Under the pieces are notes generated by a model. It ran no database searches, was not told where the DNA came from, and was given only the letters and a program-made list of their open reading frames with translations. From Rhodocollybia butyracea (Eukaryota > Basidiomycota > Agaricomycetes > Agaricales > Omphalotaceae), in NCBI GenBank assembly GCA_015501585.1, contig JADNRY010000004.1, positions 806,001 to 870,000 of the forward strand: 64,000 nucleotides of DNA, written 5' to 3'. This document shows, piece by piece, positions 56,323-64,000 of the stretch (positions are counted from its first letter, which is position 1; every line of letters begins with the position of its first letter). Made by a program: the position numbers and the translations under genes.

Positions 56323-56628
56323 ACGTGTCTGAGGCTAACAGTGCACTCACTGGGGCCCCGGGGCGCAGCCACTGCCTCTGAGTTTTGGCTGAGTTTGTAA
56401 TCCCAACCTGGGCCCAGATGGCAACCATACACATTGTATGGGTCTTTAAGCTCATACAGGCTTCACCACTTGACTCCCTCTTCGGAGTTTGCCTTGGGTT
56501 TTACACCAACGTATGGCAAAGACCAATGTCTGTGTCACAGGTCATGTGAAGGGTACTTGGGGTCTTGGGTCCGGCAGCCTTTGGATCAGGCCAAAATGTC
56601 GGCTAACAAAGCTGACCGTTCCTGCGCT
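56323..56628. other. Spacer, no gene
   Basis: About 300 bases of mixed sequence (CTGGGGCCCCGGGGCGC at 56349 onward). No feature was recognised. Confidence 0.35.
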
Positions 56629-56633
56629 TTACA

Positions 56634-56886
56634 TGTAACGCCTCCGCCTCTCCATAATCACCACTGACCATATCCGGTGATACAGTCATCCTAGACGCCG
56701 CCGATAGACCAAACGGTCTATTTTATCATTCTATTTATTATTAATTATATAATAAATCCGTTACTATAAGTATCGTACAATTACTTAAGAGTCTAGTTAG
56801 TCTTTTACACTGTTGTACACACAATAGTATCCTATTTGTTGTGTTCACCGGTGTTCTTAAGGACTTTGCCCATAGGGCGCGTTATA
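56634..56886 (+). repeat. 5' LTR of element 2
   Basis: Differs from the 3' LTR at about seven positions, all transitions as far as I can read. Two of them break the GACCGTAT/ATACGGTC hairpin that is perfect in the 3' LTR. Confidence 0.9.
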
Positions 56887-57056
56887 CTTTTTTGAACATC
56901 AAAAAATTACTATTGTGTGAATAACACAAAGCTATTAGTTAAAACAAGCTAAAAACAGTTATACTACCAAGTATAACAATCACTATTCCAACTCGCTTCA
57001 ACAAGCTATACAAATCCGCTCCATTTTTCCTTCTCGCTATATCATTTGCTGTCCCC

Positions 57057-59399
57057 ATGACCTCTCAAAATCAATCAGAGAAGTCATATCAGAGTGTGCG
57101 CGATTGCGCACCTTCCATTCGTGGTGACATGTCACCACACTCAATCTATTCAGTCGCATCAGCGACTCATTCCGTACATGCGTCTGAAGGACAGCACTAC
57201 AGGCAGGACAAGAGTCCACCTAATGAACAGTCTATGACTATTCGTAAGAAACGGCCAACCCGAGAGGGTTTAAGTGAGATTTCTTCTGCGCTACGAGATG
57301 TAGCGGCATCACTCGACAAGAGTACGCAAGTAATCAATCATATTCTCAATATAACTGAAAAATGGGATGCATCTAGCATCTGATCTGATGAAGAAAGATC
57401 TTCTTCATCAAGAAACAGCAATAGAATCACTATTGCTGCACCCACACCGAGACGGCCTACCGTCACACCACCGGTATTGCACAATGCAGCACCATCTGTT
57501 CCTACCGAGGCAAACAACTCGGTACGCCAATGGCGTGAGACTGTGCCCAAGGCACCGTCAGTCCAACAATCACTGTTGGACAAACAGTATTCACAAGGGA
57601 TGACCAAGTCACCCCGTCATGTTCCTGTATTCCAACAGGAATACGCACCAGTGTCAGTAACTATACCAACACCCATCTACACATCCCGCATGAGACAGAG
57701 TCCCAATGCGGAGGCAGCGTCTCTGACACTGCGAGGTCCCAGGCCATTACCGGTGACCAAATCTTGCTCACCACAAAGTGTGGTGAACATTAAAAGTGAA
57801 CCAAAGTTACCTCGTAACTTCAATCAGGTAGTAGTGATACCACCACAGGAAAGTACAATGTACTTCCCTACTGCAAGGGCGCCAATGGTACCCAATATTA
57901 TTACACCTCCAGTAGTTGTACCAAACACTACTGGAAATCATTCCAGTATGGGACCGCAACATGGTACCCTTCCGGTAGTTCCTACTACCATATCCATCGC
58001 CCTGGCAACACAAAGTGTTGCCCATCCGGTAGTACACACTACCGTAAGACTGCCCAAATTGCTGCCCAGCAATGTGCCAGAGCCAAGTTCAATGCCAGTA
58101 CCAACGGTATTGGCCAAGTTGCAACCACAGCCGCTTCCGTTGGGAGTAGCTAAAGATTGGGTGAGTCGCATAGCGATTCAACGCCAACATAATGCCAGTC
58201 TCCGAGATTTCGGATTTGCGCCATCTGGGCTTCCCGACCAAGTGGTGGGATATAATGTCGATGGAATACCCGTTGACTAATTGACTACTCCCAGAGAAAT
58301 CTGGGATCGATTTTACATCCCACCTGCCGAGTCCTTTCCAGGACCAAGCAACAATGCGAGAGCAAAAGCTCCTAGCAAAAAATCCCATGAAGGGGGGAGG
58401 AAGCACAAGAGTGCTAAATCCAAAGGCCGCAAACGCAGCCCATGGTCAGATGAATCATCGGACCCAAGTGACACTGAGTCAAATACTGACTCATCGTCTA
58501 ATGCCTCTTGGCTAGACAAATTTGCTACCCGCAAGGGTAAAATTACTAGAAATGAGCAGCGTAAATTACTGCGCTCACTTGCATCTAAGATGCGAGAAAC
58601 AACAGGTGACAATGAACGTCATTCCCAATGGAAACACAAGGTACACAAAGTGTACCGTAAACAAATTTGAGATAAGGTAGGGAATCCTATCCCTCCCATT
58701 GAGAGCCGTAAAGCTCTTAAAGTTCCATCTCCGGAGGTCTATGATGGATCTCCGGATGTTGATGTCTTCGAGCGGTGGCTAATGTCACTTCTCCAATGGA
58801 TGGTAGTCAACCGCATGTGCGGTGACAATTACGATGCTACATGGACTGCCGTGCTTGGCATGTTTCTACAGGGCAAAGCCCTTGACTGGTATAACGACGA
58901 AGTCGCTGGTATACACTGCACTGTCCTTAAGTGGACATTTGAAGGCGCCATTATTGGTGTCTTTGATCGTTGCATCCAAGCAACAACCATTCATCAAGCT
59001 GCACGGCAGTTTGACCTTATTGAGTATTCACCCGATACGGGTGTGAGGGATTATTATTCCTCACTTACACGATGGGCATCACGGATGCTCCAAACACCGG
59101 ATGATGCAACAATGCGGAAACGGTTCATTGAGGGATTACCCTTCAATATTATCAGGCAACTCACAAACGAGGGGATCATTCCGGAGTATGCCAAATTAGA
59201 AGTGATGGTCAGAGCCGTCACACGCATTGAGGACCACATGGCCCTCACTAAATATTATGTCTCTTCTAGGAATAGAGACGATGAGCTTGAATCATCAGAA
59301 CACCCCGATGAGTCGGACACCGAGAACATTAGAAATGTTCTTGAGCCAATCGAGGAGGACACCTCCTTAAGTATCGGAAAGGATAAACCTTCCGAATGA
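57057..59399 (+). pseudogene. gag of LTR element 2, three in-frame stops
   Basis: One frame runs from ATG 57057 to 59399 with stops at 57381 (TGA), 58278 (TAA) and 58668 (TGA). Order: disordered N-terminal part, LTTPREIWDRFY and RSPWSDESSD segments shared with element 1, then the gag domain (YDGSPDVDVFERWLM, GKALDWYNDEV, GVRDYYSSLTRWA), then an acidic tail. It lacks the CCHC zinc knuckle of element 1. At 58668 element 1 has a sense codon where this copy has TGA in an ATTTGAGAT context, as expected from CGA. Confidence 0.88.
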
Positions 59400-59730
59400 T
59401 TTATTGGTTTATTCCGACGCCCAGGTAATATGCCTTACCTGGGCATCACTACTTATCCTCAGCCCGGATTCTCACTGAGAATTCTCATTAAGCAATACTC
59501 GGAAACTTCCGAGTCTGCACGTTGAACATTCGGACATTTCCGAATCAAATCATGCTCTAGTGGTACGCCCCACTATTGTTTGATTCGGACAAGTCCGAAA
59601 ATCTGATGCGCCGCATCAATTAATCCCGTACTTGATACGGGATCATTCTATGTTAAACCAAATTAAAAATGGTTTGGATGGTGATGATGTCATTACCATT
59701 TTCGATTCACATCCCTGATGCTAATCTGGT
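59400..59730 (+). other. Noncoding 3' part of element 2
   Basis: No frame. It contains several short self-complementary words built on TTCGGA/TCCGAA (CGGAAACTTCCG near 59500, GGACATTTCC near 59532, GGACAAGTCC near 59588). Confidence 0.6.
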
Positions 59731-59739
59731 GGGGGAGGG

Positions 59740-59992
59740 TGTAACGCCTCCGCCTCTCCATAATCACCACTGACCGTATCCGGTGATACGGTCATCCTAG
59801 ACGCCGCCGATAGACCAAACGGTCTATTTTATCATTCTATTTATTATTAATTATATAATAAATCCGTTACTATAAGTATCGTACAATTACTTAAGAGTCT
59901 AGTTAGTCTTTTACACCGTCATACACACAATAGTATCCTATTTGTTGTGTTCACTGGTGTTCTTAAGGACTTTGCCCATAGGGCGCGTTATA
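59740..59992 (+). repeat. 3' LTR of element 2
   Basis: Direct partner of 56634-56886. It has a perfect 8-bp hairpin at 59772-59793 and TAGACC/GGTCTA at about 59811-59826. Confidence 0.92.
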
Positions 59993-60239
59993 TTACAGGT
60001 CTTATCCATTAAAGCCAACTATTGGGAATCACTTATACATATGCAGCACAGTTGCTCGAGGCTATCATAAGTGGTATCATTGGAAAGCTAGATAACAGGC
60101 CTTCTCAAGAGAATGTTAACTACACTGAGGATGGGCAGAACTATACAAGGAGTAGAAGGAAACTCACCCAAGGGAAACTGGGCGGCGAGTGATCATGAAG
60201 TGTAAAGGTACTCCTGACCCCAGAGAATTGTGGAGTAAT

Positions 60240-60855
60240 TGGAGAATAGAAATGTCCACAAATCCAAGTCACATACAGGTACTTGCAAGTTGACTCATGG
60301 GAATACTTGCAAGTCCAAGTACTTGTTTCCCATGAGTAGCAACAAGTCACAAGTATTGCCTTTTGGTCCACAAGTACTTGGACCACAAGTCAAGGACCAT
60401 TATTGTGTGCCCAGGTAATGTTATTAGGTGTCATTCTGGACACTAAATACCCCCGTGATGCTGCCTTGCATGAAATAAATGTTCTTTACATGGTATTATA
60501 ACAATAGAAAACTATGGAATAGCTGAATTATCTTTGTAAGTACCAACTACTTGCAGGTACTTGTGAGTATGAGTCATGGGAATACTTGCAAGTCCAAGTA
60601 CTTGTTTCCCACGAGTCACAACAGGTCACAAGTATTGCCTTTTGGTGCACAAGTACTTGGACCACAAGTCCAAGTATTACTTTACTTGGACTCGTGGACA
60701 TCTTTATTGATGGAGAAACCTCGCAAAGTACTTGTTTCCCACGAGTCACAACAGGTCACAAGTATTGCCTTTTGGTGCACAAGTACTTGGACCACAAGTC
60801 CAAGTATTACTTTACTTGGACTCGTGGACATCTTTATTGATGGAGAAACCTCGCA
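60240..60855. repeat. ACTTG-rich repeats with 130-bp tandem duplication
   Basis: 60596-60725 and 60726-60855 are near-identical head-to-tail copies (GTACTTGTTTCCCACGAG ... GGAGAAACCTCGCA). A third, older version lies at 60280-60390. Words ACTTGCAAGT and CAAGTACTTG are self-complementary and recur in both directions. No gene. Confidence 0.85.
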
Positions 60856-61603
60856 CTTTAGGCAACCACTTTTTAGGTCTTGTTAGCTTACACTTTTGTT
60901 ACATTGACCTGACTAAAAAGACCCAAAATCCTGGGCCTATCCTTTGGCCTCAGGTCATGACCTAGCTCAAGTTGGTCCTGACCCAGGAGCCCTAGGTCAT
61001 GCTTTGGGAAGAGTAGGGGATGGGTAGAGGAGTGTAGAAGAGTGTCTGGGAGGGGTAAGGGAGTGTCTGAAAGAGGCCTGAGAGAAGTGTGTGTGAGTGT
61101 AGGAGGGGGGAGACCAAAGAACAGGATCACCAGGAAAAGGGAGGACAGGTGCTAGGGATGATAAGGGAGGCTGTGTTAATGGATACCTGGGGAGAGGAAC
61201 AGTGGAATGATTGAGATGCTGTGGGAGAGATTAGAACAATTGTTAGAGGGATTGGGGAATTGTTTCTGAGGGTGGCCACAACATGGTGGGGGTCTTACAG
61301 GCCACTGTTAGGTATGTGGAGTAGGCAAAGCAGGAGGGGTAGAACCACTTGCTCTGGGCAACTTGGTCTTGACCTGAATGAACTTGGTCTTGACCTGGGT
61401 CACCTTGGTCTTGACCAGGGGCAGGTTGGTCTTGACCTGGGTCACCTTGGTCTTGACCAGGGGCAGGTTGGTCTTGACCTGGGTGGACTTGGTCTTGACC
61501 TAAAGCATTTTCAAAATGACTAATTAGGAAATTTTAATATTTTTGCAGTGGATGAGGTCAAAGCTGTTTTTATTATCAAATTAGGAAATTTTCAAACACT
61601 TTA
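60854..61603. mobile_element. Foldback element C, left arm only
   Basis: It begins CACTTTAGGCAACCAC, follows element B in order (GTTACATTGACCTGACTAAAAAG, the CTTGACC array at 61365-61500, then GCAGTGGATGAGGTCAAAGC). It stops at 61603, where the Tc1/mariner element begins, at a point matching 52115 of element B. The other arm is not present in the window. Confidence 0.85.
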
Positions 61604-62650
61604 CAGGCCTTCCAATAAATAATGACATTCGCGTGAAATTTTTTTTTTTGTGTGAATTTTTGAAAATCCTAAAAAGGCGCTTCAGCGCTTGGCGCTCTCA
61701 GACTATCTTTCTCTCCATGGGCAATCGTCATATTCCCTCTGAACTGAAGGATATCACACTCGAACTTTGGGAAATAGGCTGGGACCTCAGTGATATAACA
61801 TACATCTTCCATGTCTCTCGTCGCAGCCTGTATTGCTGGTGCAACCTTCTAGATGCCTTTGGCTCTACTAAGCCACAACCTACTGCACTTTGTGGACGTC
61901 CTCGGGCTGTTGGTCTTGCAATAATGGAAGTTATACACGAAGTATTCCAGCAGAGCCCTGATACCTATCTGGAAGAACTACAGTGATTTCTTGCAGCTCA
62001 ACATGACTTTTACATCTCAATTTCAACTCTACACCTTACACTGGAACGTGTTGGCCTCACAAGACGCATGCTGAAGAGGATAGCTATTGAACGGGATGAA
62101 AGATTGAGAGCCAAATGGAGAGTGGGCATTCAAAATCCTGAAAACTTTTCTGGTACTGGTACGTTGTCGCTAATGATTGCCACAGTTTTGTCCTCACTAA
62201 AATTCATAGGATGCAAATTTGTCACTATCGATGAATCTAGCAAGGATGAACGTACACTTTGATGATGGTATGGACGAGGATTCAAAGGCCAAGATATTAT
62301 CCATCCCGATGTATTTGTGCGTGGCGAAAGATATACACTCATTGCAGGAATTTCAATGAAAGGATACATGGCTACACGAGTTATTCCTGGATCCTGTGAT
62401 AGCTTTGAGTTTTTTGACTTCATCGTTGAGGATATTGTGAGTTGTATGGCGCATATCTTGCTGAGGAGTCATTCAGCACATGGAAGGCCTACTTGCGTTG
62501 CCATCAAGTTCTGCTGGACTCTTGTGGCTGTGTTACTGAAGAAATGGCACGCAGGTGGTTTGCACATGCGGGTTATCTGTTTTAGCTACATGATCGAGAA
62601 TCTGCACTATAACGACTGTAAAATAGTTGATAATGTATACAATGGGATTT
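61604..62650 (+). pseudogene. Tc1/mariner-like transposase, decayed
   Basis: ATG at 61717 (GNRHIPSELKDITLELWE) starts an N-terminal helix-turn-helix (DLSDITYIFHVSRRSLYCW). A TGA at 61984 interrupts it. The same protein resumes with STLHLTLERVGLTRRML, KFVTIDESSKDERTL (first catalytic D region), a second TGA, then YGRGFKGQ and RYTLIAGISMKGY. The fungal IS630/Tc1/mariner family has this order. The element starts right after a TA (61602-61603), the usual target. The third catalytic residue region and the right terminal repeat were not found, so the 3' end is lost or scrambled. Confidence 0.85.
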
Positions 62651-62785
62651 GAACGTGATGCAAAGCTGGACAAACAAATAGCAACAACAAGTTTTCAGAA
62701 AACATTGTGATAGCAATCTCACAAGATGAGATAAATGCAAAGAAGACACAGAAAAGGGATATAGCAATAGTAATGTAACAGGAAA

Positions 62786-64000
62786 TCAAGCCCACAAACC
62801 ATTCCTGACATCACGAAGGAACCGCGCATGAGTATCAAGTATTTCCATTGACCCAATAACCGAAAAATTAGCCCCTTCCCAGTGACATTCTTGAAGCTTC
62901 GTAACATGCGGCGAACCTGGTTTGTATCCCAAACGTTCGAGCTGAGATATCACAGTTGCAGACAGATTGTAATGAGCACCGAAATCATCAAGTGATACAG
63001 TGGGAATAGCAAGTTGTGCTGCAGGGGAAGAAGGAGCTGAATGCGGAATTGACACCGTTGGTGTGCACACCGCCACTGGCATAGGGAGAGGTGCAGTCGA
63101 AGGCAAAGCAAGTGCAGCTCCGCGCATTTGAGCTTGCATCATGAACTGCATCTGGTGCATTTGCATTTGTTGCATCTGCTGCTGACTCTGCATTGATTGA
63201 GCCATTATGAATTCCATGAAACCTGGTGTGGCTGATGGAATGGGAGCAACTGCAGGAACGGTAGCGGCTGAAGGAACAGGTATGGCTGATGTAACGTTCA
63301 AGGAATGGGAGACCAACGGTGGAAGTTTGCGTCAGTTGTAGTCGAAAAAAGCTGTGTTCAGAGGCTTGGTAATGCTTGCAAATCCTTGGCTCTGCATTTT
63401 CGAAGTCAATACAAGACAATGAAGTAAAAAAAAACGTACAATCTTCGATGCCCAATTCGCGATTGCAAGCGAATCAAGTTCCCAGTATCCACCACACGGC
63501 CCCTTGAACATACGCTTGTTGGGAAACAGATCCGGGTAATTGTCGATTTTGTACTTGTTTTCAAGTACCTCACAATGAGGACCTATAGTCACATCAAATT
63601 TCTAGTTCACCAAGAGTAAGCAAGGGCCGAAAAACTTTATTTGTATGCCACGTACCATCTTTTGAGCCGCAATTGAGGTTGATACTGCTTCTGGCACAAG
63701 TTCCTTGTAATCAAAGTCATTCTTTGAGCTGCTTGCATGTTTTCGGGTATCATCCTTTGTCTACAGTCAGTAAGGTATATGTGCATATAAGGTCAAAAAA
63801 CTTACATTTTCATCGGGATCCAGTTTTCTTGGCGGAAGAGAAATCAGGTAGACATCACGTTTAGCAGCGGTTTTGCTAATAACTTCATTGACAAGAGCTT
63901 CAAAGCAAATTTGAGTGCCCATGGCAAGGATTGGAGCCGCTTGGGGTGTTTTAAATTTATACTGCAGTTTCTTTTCCTGAAGAAGATCAACACTACATCC
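62786..64000 (-). pseudogene. Unrecognised gene, 5' end beyond window, one in-frame TGA
   Basis: Four minus-strand exons can be joined: before 63806 (open to the window edge), 63760-63656, 63601-63440 and 63391-62786. Introns are GT-AG of 38-55 bases. They read AAPILAMGTQICFEALVNEV, VYLISLPPRKLDPDEN, YKELVPEAVSTSIAA, KYKIDNYPDLFPN, GPCGGYWELDSLA. A methionine/glutamine-rich stretch (SQQQMQQMQMHQMQFMMQAQ) and a C-terminal helical part follow (LDDFGAHYNLSATVISQLERL ... RFLRDV), resembling SAM-like tails of many Agaricomycete proteins. A TGA after AFFDYN (about 63332-63334) interrupts the last exon. CGA would restore the frame. Function unknown. It may belong to a mobile element. Confidence 0.55.

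Larger units (their letters stand above)
56634..59992 (+). mobile_element. Gag-only LTR retrotransposon related to element 1
   Basis: The 3359-bp element has 253-bp LTRs (56634-56886 and 59740-59992) and target duplication TTACA (56629-56633 and 59993-59997). Polypurine tract GGGGGAGGG lies at 59731-59739. LTR ends TGTAACGCC...GCGTTATA and the sequence just inside (CTTTTTTGAACATCAAAAA) match element 1. Only gag is present. No pol or extra ORF is seen. It must depend on proteins from another element. Confidence 0.93.

Noticed and set aside
57807..58171. Minus-strand frames within gag of element 2
   Set aside because: They are antisense shadows helped by the self-complementary hairpin composition. 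No independent features.
61221..61523. 100-codon frame with LGLDLGHLGLDQGQVG repeats
   Set aside because: It reads the 21-base CTTGACC array of foldback element C. No start context or domain.

Overview
The window is nuclear DNA of a filamentous fungus, most likely a mushroom-forming basidiomycete (Agaricomycetes). The grounds are short GT-AG introns of about 45-65 bases, an F-box protein with the N-terminal layout common in Agaricales, a single-pass membrane protein ending in a PPxY-type tail, and chromodomain Ty3/gypsy, PIF/Harbinger, Tc1/mariner and hAT-type elements. It is a repeat-rich accessory region. I find few genes that look intact: one F-box gene, one spliced transmembrane gene, one large membrane/ankyrin/HEAT gene, and both genes of a Harbinger transposon.

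Region 1 (1-31.6 kb) is built from decayed copies of one gene block: a 5'-nucleotidase-like metallophosphatase (minus strand), a small disordered protein (plus strand) and an F-box protein (minus strand). Metallophosphatase relics lie near 0.2, 1.8-3.1, 17.2-19.3, 23.3-25.0, 30.2-31.5 and 37.3/45.2 kb. F-box copies lie at 4.7-5.2, 15.1-16.4 and 26.9-28.5 kb, and only the last is open. Inside this block sit a complete Harbinger element (8689-11968, both genes open after splicing, 3-bp target duplication), two tRNA-derived SINEs with GC-rich bodies, and a foldback element.

Region 2 (31.9-36.0 kb) holds a striking gene: a multi-pass membrane domain, an ankyrin part, then at least thirteen HEAT-like repeats. 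Twelve full repeats are each exactly one 117-base phase-1 exon, separated by near-identical short introns, so exon plus intron is the duplicated unit.

Region 3 (36.2-64 kb) is almost wholly mobile DNA. It has a hAT-type MITE, a 7.7-kb LTR retrotransposon inserted in a metallophosphatase copy, a related 3.4-kb gag-only LTR element, and two 844-bp LTR-like repeats. It also has a family of very large palindromic foldback elements with 7-bp target duplications and internal arrays of GGTCATGACC or CTTGACCTAGGTCAACTTGGT-type units, a separate 362-bp palindrome, a broken Tc1/mariner transposase, and part of an unrecognised gene at the right edge.

The most unusual signal is in the two LTR retrotransposons. 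Their coding and noncoding DNA is packed with short perfect hairpins (stems 5-9 bp, mostly short loops), far denser than chance and not obvious in neighbouring genes. Almost all stops that break their gag and 3' ORFs are single TGA codons, several explicable by C-to-T change at TCGA.
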